Made by a program: the position numbers and the translations under genes
Notes under the pieces: model-generated
The model's database searches: none
The model's input: the letters and a program-made list of their open reading frames with translations, nothing else
Told to the model about the DNA's origin: nothing
Shown: in pieces, positions 52,466 through 61,252 of the stretch
Layout: each line of letters opens with the position of its first letter
Numbering within the stretch: the first letter of the stretch is position 1
Source: Bacilli bacterium
GTDB lineage: Bacteria; Bacillota_I; Bacilli_A; RF39; UBA660
Reading direction: 5' to 3'
DNA length: 64,000 nt
NCBI GenBank assembly: GCA_017544525.1
Contig: JAFYEA010000025.1
Span: 83,773-147,772, forward strand

Positions 52466-53449
52466 ATGAAAAAATTAATTACATTTATAATAGTTATATT
52501 TACAATTATTATATTAAGTTTAATGATTATTAAAAAACATACCATTAAAGATGAGAACAAAATAGTTGTTGCAGAAGTAACACACTCAGTTTTTTATGCA
52601 CCTTGGTATGTATCAATACAAAAAAATTATTTCAAAAACGAAGGATTAGATTTAGAAGTAATATTAACCCCAGGAGCAGATAAAGTAGCCACTGCTGTTA
52701 TTTCAGGAGATGCTAATATAGGTTTTTCCGGTCCAGAAGCAACAATCTATGTTTATAACAATTCAAGACAAAAATTATTAACATTTGCAGCCCTAACAAA
52801 AAGAGATGGTCAATTTATAGTTGGAGATTGCAAATATAAAGGTAAGTTTAAAATGGAAGCATTAATAGGTAAGGCAGTTCTAGCTGGTAGAAGTGCCGGT
52901 ATGCCACTAATGATGTTTGAATATGCATTAAAAGAAAGTGGAATTAAAAAAGATGAATTAATAATTAATAAATCAGTAGAGTTTTCAGGTTTAACAGGAG
53001 CATATATAGCAAAAGAAGGTGACTTTGTAAACTTATTTGAACCAAATGCAAGCAAACTAGAAAACGAAAAATACGGTTGTGTACTAGCATCCTTAGGTAA
53101 TATAACAGGAATAGTCCCATATACAGCATTCTATGCAGATGAAAAATATATTAATGAACATAAAGATATATTCAAAAAATTTAATAATGCTCTTAACAAA
53201 GGATTAAAATATGTAAAAGAAAATGACTCAAAAACAATAGCCCAAACAATAAAAAATGAATTCCCAGATACTGAATTAGAAGACCTAACAATGCAAATTG
53301 AAAGATATAAACAAGCAGATTCTTGGTACGAAAATACATATGTTAATATTAAAGATTACTATAGATTAATAGATATTATGTTATATGGTAAAGCACTAGA
53401 TAAAAAAGTCACAGTAGAAACACTAGTAACAAATGAATTCAACAAATAA
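52466..53449 (+). CDS. ABC transporter substrate-binding protein, SsuA/NMT1-THI5-like
   Basis: The 327-residue protein has an N-terminal hydrophobic helix without a lipobox Cys, so it is anchored as a membrane protein rather than a lipoprotein. The core is the NMT1/SsuA fold: HSVFYAPWYVSIQKNYFKNEGLDLEV, GADKVATAVISGDANIGFSGPEA and LAGRSAGMPLMMFEYAL. Relatives bind sulfonates, nitrate, taurine or pyrimidine thiamine precursors. No TPP or S-box leader is visible, so the ligand stays open. It overlaps the ATPase gene start by 17 bases and has a GAGGA ribosome site. Confidence 0.85.
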   Translation: MKKLITFIIVIFTIIILSLMIIKKHTIKDENKIVVAEVTHSVFYAPWYVSIQKNYFKNEGLDLEVILTPGADKVATAVISGDANIGFSGPEATIYVYNNSRQKLLTFAALTKRDGQFIVGDCKYKGKFKMEALIGKAVLAGRSAGMPLMMFEYALKESGIKKDELIINKSVEFSGLTGAYIAKEGDFVNLFEPNASKLENEKYGCVLASLGNITGIVPYTAFYADEKYINEHKDIFKKFNNALNKGLKYVKENDSKTIAQTIKNEFPDTELEDLTMQIERYKQADSWYENTYVNIKDYYRLIDIMLYGKALDKKVTVETLVTNEFNK

Positions 53450-54182
53450 TATATTACAAATAAATAACCTATCAAAATCATATTACTCAATAAAAGAAGA
53501 AACAAAAGTGTTAGATAACATTTCTTTTACTTTAAATAAAAATGAATTTTTAGGAATAATAGGTCCATCAGGTTGTGGTAAGAGTTCAATACTAAATATT
53601 ATTTCTTCATTAGATAAAGAATACCAAGGTAATATAATCACAAATGAAAATATTAAAGTGGGATATATGTTACAAGATGACGCCCTATTTCCATGGTTAA
53701 CAATATATGACAATTGTATACTTGGTTTAAAAATATTAAAGAAATTAGACACAAATTCAAAAAAATATGTATTAAATTTATTAAAAAAGTATAATTTAAT
53801 AGATTTTAAAGACAAATATCCAAATGAATTATCCGGAGGAATGAGACAAAGAGTAGCATTAATTAGAACACTTGCTATTAAACCAGATATATTATTATTA
53901 GATGAACCATTCTCAGCTTTAGACTATCAGACAAGATTAAATGTATCAAATGATGTTTATAATATTATTAAAGAAGAAAACATTTCATCTATTATAGTTA
54001 CACACGATATAAGTGAAGCAATATCTATGTGTGATAGGATACTTGTTTTAAGTAAAAGACCATCAACAATAAAATCAGAATATAATATATCTCTTTCTAA
54101 TAAGAAATCCCCCATAGAAAATAGAAACGATATATTATTTTCAAAGTATTATGAGCAAATATGGAGAGATATTGACAAATGA
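53433..54182 (+). CDS. ABC transporter ATP-binding protein, SsuB/TauB-like
   Basis: The 249-residue ATPase has Walker A GIIGPSGCGKSSILNI, the Q-loop MLQDDALFPW, the signature LSGGMRQRVALIR, Walker B ILLLDEPFSALD and the His switch VTHDISEA. It starts inside the end of the substrate-binding protein gene and ends with ATGA overlapping the permease gene, so all three are one operon. The WL(T) after the Q-loop is typical of the nitrate/sulfonate/taurine group. Confidence 0.93.
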   Translation: MNSTNNILQINNLSKSYYSIKEETKVLDNISFTLNKNEFLGIIGPSGCGKSSILNIISSLDKEYQGNIITNENIKVGYMLQDDALFPWLTIYDNCILGLKILKKLDTNSKKYVLNLLKKYNLIDFKDKYPNELSGGMRQRVALIRTLAIKPDILLLDEPFSALDYQTRLNVSNDVYNIIKEENISSIIVTHDISEAISMCDRILVLSKRPSTIKSEYNISLSNKKSPIENRNDILFSKYYEQIWRDIDK

Positions 54183-54952
54183 CATATCAAAAATATGTTA
54201 CTAAAATTAAAAAAGTAAAAATATTAATATTAACTACACAAATACTATTATTATTCATAATACTATTTTTATGGCAATATTTATCAGATAAAAACATAAT
54301 TAATTCTTTTATAATGAGTTCTCCTAAAAACATAATAAAAACAATTATTAATTTATATAAAGAAAACAATTTATTCATACATATATACACAACAATAAAA
54401 GAAACAATCATATCATTTGCTATTACATCAACTTTATCACTTATAATATCAATAATACTATATTACAATATCTTTTTATCAAAAGTATTAGATCCATATC
54501 TAACACTATTAAATTCCCTTCCAAAAGTAGCACTAGGTCCTATCATAATAATATGGATGGGAGCTAATATAAAAAGTATAATAACTATTTCAATATTAAT
54601 ATCAATAATAATTAGTATTCAAACAATATATAATGGTTTTACTAGAACAGATGAATTAAAAATAAAACTATTAAAAACATTTAATGCAAATAAAAAAGAA
54701 ATACTAATTAATCTAGTACTTCCATCAAATAAAACAACAATTATTAATACCTTTAAAATAAATATATCAATGTGCTTAATAGGCGTTATTACAGGTGAAT
54801 TTTTAACATCAAAAGCAGGTATAGGATATCTAATACTTTATGGTTCACAAGTATTTAATTTAAACTTGGTTATGAGTGGTATATTTATTCTATTAATAAT
54901 ATCATTTATAATGTATAAATTAATATCGTTAAAACAAAATAAAAAAACGTGA
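54179..54952 (+). CDS. ABC transporter permease, SsuC-like
   Basis: The 257-residue protein has six membrane helices and the permease coupling signature near residues 160-190, with LLKTFNANKKEILINLVLP contacting the ATPase. NSLPKVALGPIIIIWMG is characteristic of the SsuC/TauC/NrtB group. It completes the importer with the upstream genes and is followed at once by a strong terminator. Confidence 0.9.
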   Translation: MTYQKYVTKIKKVKILILTTQILLLFIILFLWQYLSDKNIINSFIMSSPKNIIKTIINLYKENNLFIHIYTTIKETIISFAITSTLSLIISIILYYNIFLSKVLDPYLTLLNSLPKVALGPIIIIWMGANIKSIITISILISIIISIQTIYNGFTRTDELKIKLLKTFNANKKEILINLVLPSNKTTIINTFKINISMCLIGVITGEFLTSKAGIGYLILYGSQVFNLNLVMSGIFILLIISFIMYKLISLKQNKKT

Positions 54953-54969
54953 CTACTCACGTTATTTTA
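54946..54969. terminator. Bidirectional terminator after the ABC operon
   Basis: Stem AACGTGA / TCACGTT with a four-base loop, flanked by A and T runs. It serves the plus-strand ABC operon and the minus-strand gene ending at 54974. Confidence 0.85.
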
Positions 54970-54973
54970 TTTA

Positions 54974-55615
54974 TTAAAATCCTTTATAAATATTTTTCTT
55001 ACTAATCCATAATAAGCATACAACACTTGCTACGATTAATACAGAAATTCCTACTACTGGAACAAATACACCAGTTTTTGGATTTGATTCAGTTGTTTTA
55101 TTAGTAGTATTTGATGATGTTCCACTGCTACTACATGTATTAGTACCTACATTGTTAGCGTCAATTTTAAATTTTAAAATATTACTTCCATCACTACTCA
55201 TTTCTCCAGCAATACTACTTTTACAAAATTCTGATTTGTTTAAAGATATTGGAAATATTTCATCAAGAATTGAATAGAAATTATCAAAAGTAATATATGT
55301 TTCACCAGTAGTATACGCAATACTTCCAACTAAATATTGCATTACTGAAGTAGCATATTGATAATTAGTAGTACCTGCATTAAACTCTATAACGTTATTA
55401 TTACATGTAACAGGTATAGTTTCACCTTGATAAGTTACAGTATAACTTCCATTGCTTCCTCCAAATACAGCATCAGTTAAATTATGTTGACTTTTTACAT
55501 ATGATTCTGTTTGAGTTAATATATTGTCGCAATTAGTAAACTTGGCAGCATTAACTCTTGTAGATAAAGCAAATACCATAACAAATACTAACAACATTCC
55601 TAAAAATTTTTTCAT
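54974..55615 (-). CDS. NPKTG sortase-anchored secreted protein
   Basis: The 213-residue protein has a signal peptide (about 1-23), an extracellular domain of about 130 residues with several Cys, and a Ser/Thr/Asn-rich spacer. A cell-wall sorting signal closes it: NPKTG near residue 178, a hydrophobic helix, and the end SKKNIYKGF. NPxTG-type signals are used by class B and some class D/E sortases. The only sortase in the window is encoded at 34876 and is class B-like, so it is a candidate enzyme, about 18 kb away. Ribosome site TAGGAGGATG. The function of the exposed domain is unknown. Confidence 0.85.
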   Translation of the reverse strand: MKKFLGMLLVFVMVFALSTRVNAAKFTNCDNILTQTESYVKSQHNLTDAVFGGSNGSYTVTYQGETIPVTCNNNVIEFNAGTTNYQYATSVMQYLVGSIAYTTGETYITFDNFYSILDEIFPISLNKSEFCKSSIAGEMSSDGSNILKFKIDANNVGTNTCSSSGTSSNTTNKTTESNPKTGVFVPVVGISVLIVASVVCLLWISKKNIYKGF

Positions 55616-55694
55616 ATCATCCTCCTATATATACTTTAATGATATAACATATTTATTTTTTTGTCTATTTTTTTTAATAATTTAACGTAAATAA

Positions 55695-55724
55695 GTGACA
55701 AATTAATATTATTTATGTTAGAAT
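55695..55724 (+). promoter_or_regulatory. Promoter of the 168-aa gene
   Basis: -35 GTGACA (55695-55700), 18-base spacer, extended -10 TGTTAGAAT (box 55719-55724). The ribosome site AAGGAGG follows. Confidence 0.6.
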
Positions 55725-55746
55725 ACAAAGAATTAAGGAGGGACAT

Positions 55747-56253
55747 ATGAAAAATAAAAATGCTAAAAAAGTATATCTACTTATTTCTACATATCTTATT
55801 TTTTTATTTGTTCCTAAATTAAAAAACAATTCAAAAGAAATAACATATAATAAAGATTATGTATATGAATCTACTATTCCATATGCATCATATAGTAATG
55901 GAGATGTATATATCATAAATGAAGATTTATTACAAGAAATAAAACAAAATGAAAATGATGTATACATAGTAGATACTAGAGACACAAAAGATAGTGATAT
56001 GGAAATAATTAATTCATATAAAATAACATCAAATAAAGAAATGGATGAATTGTTAGATATAATGTTACATTATGAAGAAACATATCCATCAAAATGGAAT
56101 AGATCATTAGAATCAATGAGAAACGAATGGGATTGCCATAATATATGCTATTACTTAGGCATTAATAGAAATTCAACAACAAATGTTAATTTGAATAATA
56201 ATGATCAAGATAAATATGATTCAAAAGTACTAACATTTTTCTTAAACAATTAA
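55747..56253 (+). CDS. Hypothetical membrane-anchored protein, 168 aa
   Basis: One N-terminal membrane helix (about 9-24) is followed by an acidic extracellular or secreted part, with a conserved-looking C-terminal stretch (MRNEWDCHNICYYLG) containing two Cys. I do not recognise the family. The gene has its own promoter and AAGGAGG ribosome site and lies alone between two surface-protein units, so it may be secreted. Confidence 0.6.
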   Translation: MKNKNAKKVYLLISTYLIFLFVPKLKNNSKEITYNKDYVYESTIPYASYSNGDVYIINEDLLQEIKQNENDVYIVDTRDTKDSDMEIINSYKITSNKEMDELLDIMLHYEETYPSKWNRSLESMRNEWDCHNICYYLGINRNSTTNVNLNNNDQDKYDSKVLTFFLNN

Positions 56254-56277
56254 AAAAGATTCAATAAGAATCTTTTT
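56253..56277. terminator. Bidirectional terminator before the SipW unit
   Basis: Stem AAAAAGATTC / GAATCTTTTT with a five-base loop. It ends the plus-strand gene and the minus-strand sipW gene, overlapping its stop. Confidence 0.85.
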
Positions 56278-56887
56278 ATTTTGCCTCATCAGGACTCAAT
56301 TCAGTTATTTTATTTTTTAAAGATATTAATCTTACTAATTTAAATATATCATAAACAACTATAAATATTGCAGGTATTATTATTGCTAATATCCATCCTT
56401 TTCTTGATGCCAAAAAGTATTGTAATCTTCCTAATTGAGGTATTTTAAACATTACTTTACCTATTATAGTACTTGGTAATACCTTTTCATCATCAGGATT
56501 CTGATTAGCATCTCCTTTAACTCTATATGCAACTCCTATATCTGGAACATCTAGTACTTCAACTATTCTATGAGTTAAAGGTGTTTTTCCAAAATAAGAA
56601 TTAGTTGAATAAAAAGTTATTACATCGTTTACTTTTAAATCTTTTGCACTAATCTTTTTAACAAATACAACATCATATACTTTTATGTTAGGAGTCATAC
56701 TAGGACTAACAATAGTATACAATCCAAATGGTGGATTTTCACCTCTTTCTTCTGCTATCTTACCTGTTGCTACATATAATAATAAAAAAGAGGCAACAAC
56801 CATTAATACTATTATAAAAGTATAACTAGTTATTTGATAAATAGATTTAAGTTTTTTCTTTCTCTTTATTGTCTTATCTTCTTCCAT
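56276..56887 (-). CDS. sipW: Signal peptidase I, SipW (ER) type
   Basis: The 203-residue protein has an N-terminal membrane helix (about 22-41), the catalytic Ser63 in IVSPSMTP, and His106 in PLTHRIVEV where bacterial enzymes normally have Lys. This Ser-His arrangement marks the SipW/eukaryotic type. A KGDANQNPDD motif and a C-terminal helix follow. In Bacillus subtilis SipW processes TasA and TapA. Here it follows a TasA-like gene and a related gene, the same functional set in reversed order. ATG 56887 is preferred to the upstream GTG because of AGGTGA. Confidence 0.9.
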   Translation of the reverse strand: MEEDKTIKRKKKLKSIYQITSYTFIIVLMVVASFLLLYVATGKIAEERGENPPFGLYTIVSPSMTPNIKVYDVVFVKKISAKDLKVNDVITFYSTNSYFGKTPLTHRIVEVLDVPDIGVAYRVKGDANQNPDDEKVLPSTIIGKVMFKIPQLGRLQYFLASRKGWILAIIIPAIFIVVYDIFKLVRLISLKNKITELSPDEAK

Positions 56888-56896
56888 ATAATTCAC

Positions 56897-57451
56897 CTAG
56901 TTATTATCATTTGCAATTCTAATCTTAGCTGAAAATAGACTGTTGGCATACTTTTTAGCATTTGCATTTTTTTTCAATTTAAATGTTATCTTGTAACTGT
57001 GGATATTCTTAGGTGTAATAATACCATTTGTTAAATCTTTAGTTACAACAGGAATAGGAGTTTCAGTTAAACTAATTACCCTATTAGTATCATCTTTACT
57101 TTCAGATGAACCTTCTACAGTATAAACAAAATCCTCATCACTAATATTAGATAATGGTGTTATTATTTCAATAACAATTTTATATTTACCAATTGTATCC
57201 TCACTAAAATTTTCAAGAGAGAATTCTATAGACTCTTCCCATCCTGGTTTAATATTTTTACCATTAACTTGATTTCCATTATTAAACATAAGAAGCATAT
57301 CTAAATTCTTAACAGTTACACTAGTCTTATCTTTTTCTTTTATAGTTTTAATATGATATGCATAATAAGTCCCTACAAACATAGCTATAACCGCTAAAAA
57401 AACAACTAAGTACAAAGTAATATTTAATTTTTTTTTCTTATCTTCCTTCAT
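56897..57451 (-). CDS. Membrane-anchored TasA/camelysin-like accessory protein
   Basis: The 184-residue protein has one membrane helix (about 12-31) and a beta-rich extracellular domain that recalls TasA/camelysin folds (VTVKNLDMLLMFNNG, IKPGWEESIEFSLEN). It lies between the TasA-like and SipW genes, ending nine bases before the sipW start codon. By position it could play the TapA-like accessory or nucleation role, but sequence similarity to TapA is not visible. Confidence 0.6.
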   Translation of the reverse strand: MKEDKKKKLNITLYLVVFLAVIAMFVGTYYAYHIKTIKEKDKTSVTVKNLDMLLMFNNGNQVNGKNIKPGWEESIEFSLENFSEDTIGKYKIVIEIITPLSNISDEDFVYTVEGSSESKDDTNRVISLTETPIPVVTKDLTNGIITPKNIHSYKITFKLKKNANAKKYANSLFSAKIRIANDNN

Positions 57452-57514
57452 ATCTTAGACTCCCTATTCTATTTTTATTATAATAAATTTAAAAAACAAG
57501 TACAACCAAAGTAA

Positions 57515-57539
57515 TAAAAAAAGTGAATTACTTCACTTT
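57515..57539 (-). terminator. Terminator after the TasA-like gene
   Basis: Minus strand stem AAAGTGAA / TTCACTTT with a four-base loop, then T run. Partial read-through could feed the downstream two genes. Confidence 0.85.
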
Positions 57540-57553
57540 TATTTTACAATACT

Positions 57554-58132
57554 TTATTTGCCTTGCTTAAGTCCTTCATCAGTAAGAACTACTGATAAAT
57601 ATCCAGAAAATTCTTTTCCTTGAGCAGCATTTTGATCTGCATCTATATTATTAAGTCCAATTGTATACTCATAAGTATGAACTTCATATCCTTCAATAAC
57701 ACCACTGCCAATTATAATGCTTTGTTCGGGTACTGGAGTTGCTTCCATGGAAGCTAATGTACCTCCATTAGTGTTTCCACTAGACTTTAATGAATGAACA
57801 AATTGTTTATCAGCATTAGGAGTTAAAGTATTACTTTTTACATTCAATACAATATTATATGATATAGTTCCAGTTGCTGATGGATCAGTTTGACTAACAG
57901 TAAATGTTTTAGTTGTAAAAGATCCAGGCATTAAACCTTTTATATCAATTGCTTTACCATCTTCAAAACTCACTTGACCTAAATTACCGGAAGTAATAAC
58001 AATATCAGATGGATTATCATTACCAGTTACACTAATACTAAACCATGCGAATGTCGCACCAATAATCGCAACTAATAATGTAGCAATACCAATTATTGAT
58101 AAGAATATTGATTGACCTTTAATCTCATCCAT
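57554..58132 (-). CDS. TasA/camelysin-like secreted fibre protein
   Basis: The 192-residue protein has a signal-type helix (about 8-31, IGATFAWFSISVTGN at its end) and a beta-sandwich domain with the TasA pattern SGNLGQVSF, LMPGSFTTKTFTVSQ and TISYNIVLNV. TasA-type proteins form extracellular fibres after cleavage by SipW. The gene has its own promoter, an AGGAGG-like ribosome site and a terminator, as for an abundant product. The SipW gene two genes downstream supports this call. Confidence 0.82.
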   Translation of the reverse strand: MDEIKGQSIFLSIIGIATLLVAIIGATFAWFSISVTGNDNPSDIVITSGNLGQVSFEDGKAIDIKGLMPGSFTTKTFTVSQTDPSATGTISYNIVLNVKSNTLTPNADKQFVHSLKSSGNTNGGTLASMEATPVPEQSIIIGSGVIEGYEVHTYEYTIGLNNIDADQNAAQGKEFSGYLSVVLTDEGLKQGK

Positions 58133-58159
58133 AATTTATCCTCCTATCCTACTAAGATA

Positions 58160-58188
58160 ATAATAACCTAAAATCCCAAAAAATTCAA
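58160..58188 (-). promoter_or_regulatory. Promoter of the TasA-like gene
   Basis: Minus strand -35 TTGAAT (58183-58188), 17-base spacer, -10 TATTAT (58160-58165). Confidence 0.6.
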
Positions 58189-58192
58189 GTAT

Positions 58193-59392
58193 TTACTTCT
58201 TTAATACCATTACTGGTCTAACATCTAACTTACTATTTAAATCCTCTAAAACATAAAAATCATAATTATATTGAACAGATGAACCTTTATCATATTCATA
58301 TGAATTTAAAGCCCAATAATTACCATTCAATAAATCCCTATTATTATCCTTACTATATATATAATTAAATTCATCATAAGTAATAACTCTTAACTTACTC
58401 TCTACATAGTATTCACATTCATATTCATAATATTCAATTTCTTCTTCTAAATATCCACCACATACTTCATTATTGCAATTCTTTTTATTAAAATCATTGC
58501 AAATAACACTAGGTATAATACTATTTTTAGTTTCTTTAGATAAATTATCAATAAATACATAATTTAAGTAATGATTCAAATAAGAATTGCTCCATCTATA
58601 AGAAATGTTTTTACTATTAGAAGTATAATTACAAAATTTACTATCCTCTTTTAAACATTGTTCAATTTTAACATCTATAGGTAATAATTTCATTAATTTA
58701 ACACTTTTATTATTATCTTCAAGAACAATCCATTCAATATCATCTATTATTACTGTAGAACCACTACAATAAAAAATATTCTTATCGTAATTAGCTTTGG
58801 TAGTGTTTAGACAATCAATATTAAATTCATATACATCACTTATATTACCTTCACTATCTTTAAACCAAATATAATTAGTTCCTTCTCTAAAATAACTAAG
58901 AATTAAGTTTTCATCATAATCCTCTTTATACCAAGCACCCTTAAAATCATCTTTATTAGATACTTTATATAATAGATTCTTAGTTTTAGATGAAAATGAT
59001 ACTTTAGAATTATTCTTACTTATACTAACATTTATTTCTTTAAATTTATTACATTTACCTTTATATATATTAATATTTCCCATTGAAGTCTTACTAATAC
59101 ATGATTTATCATTTTCAATTAAAAACTTAATATTACCATATTTATCTATGTATATATTCCCATTACCATCATAATAATACTTTTTATTAATAACATTCTC
59201 ATTTTCACTCAAAATAACACCATTTTTAAATGTATAGTGCCCTTCTTTTAAATTAGTAATATCTTTTATCATTTCACTTGTTTTGTTCTTTAAATGTATA
59301 TTAGAATACTTATCCAAGAAAAAGAATAATACTATTAACATAAGTACTATAAAAATAAAGATAACTGATAAATACTTCTTCATTTGTTTCAT
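58193..59392 (-). CDS. Membrane-anchored extracellular protein with DUF6273-like end
   Basis: The 399-residue protein has an N-terminal membrane helix (about 7-27), a Lys/Asn-rich beta region, and a C-terminal domain (about 215-399). That domain has DIEWIVLEDNNKSVKLMKLL, YRWSNSYLNHYLN, YWALNSYEYD and the end DVRPVMVLKK, the pattern of secreted DUF6273-like or C-lectin-like domains. It contains several Cys in a short insert (CNDFNKKNC, CGGY). The start has no Shine-Dalgarno site, and the -10 box of a good promoter lies nine bases before it, so the mRNA may be leaderless. Confidence 0.65.
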   Translation of the reverse strand: MKQMKKYLSVIFIFIVLMLIVLFFFLDKYSNIHLKNKTSEMIKDITNLKEGHYTFKNGVILSENENVINKKYYYDGNGNIYIDKYGNIKFLIENDKSCISKTSMGNINIYKGKCNKFKEINVSISKNNSKVSFSSKTKNLLYKVSNKDDFKGAWYKEDYDENLILSYFREGTNYIWFKDSEGNISDVYEFNIDCLNTTKANYDKNIFYCSGSTVIIDDIEWIVLEDNNKSVKLMKLLPIDVKIEQCLKEDSKFCNYTSNSKNISYRWSNSYLNHYLNYVFIDNLSKETKNSIIPSVICNDFNKKNCNNEVCGGYLEEEIEYYEYECEYYVESKLRVITYDEFNYIYSKDNNRDLLNGNYWALNSYEYDKGSSVQYNYDFYVLEDLNSKLDVRPVMVLKK

Positions 59393-59401
59393 AATATATT
59401 T

Positions 59402-59430
59402 ATTATATTAAAATAAACTTTTTAGTTCAA
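59402..59430 (-). promoter_or_regulatory. Promoter of the DUF6273-like gene, close to the start codon
   Basis: Minus strand -35 TTGAAC (59425-59430), 17-base spacer, -10 TATAAT (59402-59407). The box ends nine bases before ATG 59392, leaving at most a few bases of leader. Confidence 0.65.
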
Positions 59431-59431
59431 T

Positions 59432-59459
59432 AAAAAAATAACTACATAAGTAGTTATTT
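59432..59459 (-). terminator. metG terminator
   Basis: Minus strand stem AAATAACTAC / GTAGTTATTT with a four-base loop, followed by a T run. Confidence 0.88.
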
Positions 59460-60986
59460 TGTATCTATTCTATTAAATAGAATTTCTGCTTCACCCAAAG
59501 TAATATCAGTTTCTAAATTACCAAATTCAAGAGTATCAAATTCAATATTTTTAGTATTTAACATTTTAAATATTCTATCACTAGTACTAGGAATAAATGC
59601 TCTTAAAAGAATAGCACTGATTCTAATACTTTCAAGTAAGTTATATAATACAGTTTTTAATCTATCAGTTTTGCTTTCATCTTTAGCAAGTACCCAAGGA
59701 GTAGTATCATCAATATATTTATTACTTCTCTTTAATAGCTCAAATATATCTTCTAATGCTTCATTTACTTTTAATGCATTCATTTTAGTTTCAACTAAAC
59801 CAGGTAACATCTTAGCATAACTAATTAATGTATCATCAACATCTTCTAATACTTTAGGGTTTTCTACTTTAGAATTAAAGTACTTTTTACTCATCGCAAT
59901 AGTTCTATTAACTAAATTACCCAAAGTATTAACTAAATCAGCATTAGTTCTTGCTATTAATAAATCTTCACTAAAATTGCCATCATTTCCAAATGGAACT
60001 TCCCTTAAAGCATAATATCTAACTGCATCTACTCCATAAGCATTAATATATTCTCTTGGATCTTTATAATTGCCAAGTGATTTAGATATCTTACCACCAT
60101 CTATAATTAACCATCCATGTCCAAATACTTGTTTAGGAAGTTCTAATCCTAAACTCATTAACATACAAGGCCATATAATAGTGTGAAATCTAACTATTTC
60201 TTTACCTACTAAATGTACATCAGCAGGCCAATACTTTTTAAACTTATCATCCAATTCTTCTGGGTATCCTAATGATGTAATATAGTTAGATAATGCATCA
60301 ACCCATACATATACAACATGCTTTTCATCAAACGAAACAGGTACCCCCCAACTAAAACTAGTCCTAGAAACACATAAATCCTCTAATCCAGGTTTAATAA
60401 AATTATTTAACATTTCATTCTTACGTGTTTCAGGTTGTATAAATTTAGGATTATCTTCATAATACTTAACTAATTGATCTTGATATTTAGACAATTTAAA
60501 GAAATATGCTTCCTCGCTTACTTCATGTACTTCTCTATGACAATCAGGACAATTACCATTTTCATCTAATTGACTCTCAGTCCAAAAAGATTCACAAGGC
60601 GTACAATATAATCCTTTATATTCTCCTTTGTAAATATCCCCTTTATCATACATCTTCTTGAATATTTCTTGAACTCTTCTGCAGTGATCTTCATCAGTAG
60701 TTCTAATAAAATAATCATATGATATTCCTAGTTTTTCCCATAAGTCTTTAGCATTCTCAATAATTGGATCTACATATTCTTTTGGTGTAACACCCTTTTC
60801 CTCTGCTTTCTTTTCTATTTTTTGTCCATGTTCATCAGTTCCAGTTTGAAAGAACACATCATATCCACATAATCTCTTATATCTTGCTAAAGCATCAGCT
60901 ATTATTGTTGTGTAACAATGGCCAATATGAAACTCAGCACTTGGATAGTAGATAGGTGTAGTTACATAAAATTTTTTCTTTTCCAT
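59454..60986 (-). CDS. metG: Methionyl-tRNA synthetase
   Basis: The 510-residue enzyme has the class I motifs FHIGHCYT (HIGH) near residue 20 and GGKISKSLGN (KMSKS) near residue 300. The zinc-binding Cys set CTPCESFW / CPDC of the connective domain is also present, as is the anticodon-binding helical end. It charges tRNA-Met. The C-terminal Trbp111-like tRNA-binding domain found in longer MetG proteins is absent, giving a short MetG. A Met-type T-box leader controls it, and TAGGAGGGA precedes ATG 60986. Confidence 0.96.
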   Translation of the reverse strand: MEKKKFYVTTPIYYPSAEFHIGHCYTTIIADALARYKRLCGYDVFFQTGTDEHGQKIEKKAEEKGVTPKEYVDPIIENAKDLWEKLGISYDYFIRTTDEDHCRRVQEIFKKMYDKGDIYKGEYKGLYCTPCESFWTESQLDENGNCPDCHREVHEVSEEAYFFKLSKYQDQLVKYYEDNPKFIQPETRKNEMLNNFIKPGLEDLCVSRTSFSWGVPVSFDEKHVVYVWVDALSNYITSLGYPEELDDKFKKYWPADVHLVGKEIVRFHTIIWPCMLMSLGLELPKQVFGHGWLIIDGGKISKSLGNYKDPREYINAYGVDAVRYYALREVPFGNDGNFSEDLLIARTNADLVNTLGNLVNRTIAMSKKYFNSKVENPKVLEDVDDTLISYAKMLPGLVETKMNALKVNEALEDIFELLKRSNKYIDDTTPWVLAKDESKTDRLKTVLYNLLESIRISAILLRAFIPSTSDRIFKMLNTKNIEFDTLEFGNLETDITLGEAEILFNRIDTK

Positions 60987-60999
60987 TTTTATCCCTCCT

Positions 61000-61196
61000 A
61001 AAATAAAAAAGTCATCAATAAAAGGACGAGATAACCCGCGGTACCACCTTTATTCATGACTTTAAACATGCTCTTAATTCTGTAACGTAGAAATACGATT
61101 TAACTCCAGAACCATTTTCAAGATACTCCTTATTAGTTTCCACCAACCACTAACTCTCTATTAATTTGTATTCTCTCTCTTTCCTTCTTTGTTAAC
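61000..61196 (-). promoter_or_regulatory. T-box leader (Met) upstream of metG
   Basis: The T-box core AAGGTGGTACCGCGG lies at 61036-61050 on the minus strand. Upstream are the stem I elements AGAGAGTTAGTGGTTGGTGG and a GAAAATGGTTC segment whose ATG (61113-61115) fits a Met specifier codon. Downstream, the T-box side can pair either as antiterminator or in a terminator with AAAGTCAT / ATGACTTT and a T run. Uncharged tRNA-Met would bind and allow metG transcription. The specifier position is inferred from the usual spacing. Confidence 0.9.
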
Positions 61197-61231
61197 AAAA
61201 AAGATTTTACCATAAAATCATAGTAAAATCT
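61197..61231 (-). terminator. Terminator after the HtrA gene
   Basis: Minus strand stem AGATTTTAC / GTAAAATCT with a 12-base loop and a T run, before the metG leader. The 3' arm also contains a TGGTAAAAT extended -10 that could start the metG transcript. Confidence 0.75.
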
Positions 61232-61252
61232 ATATATTTTATTCTTTTTTTA

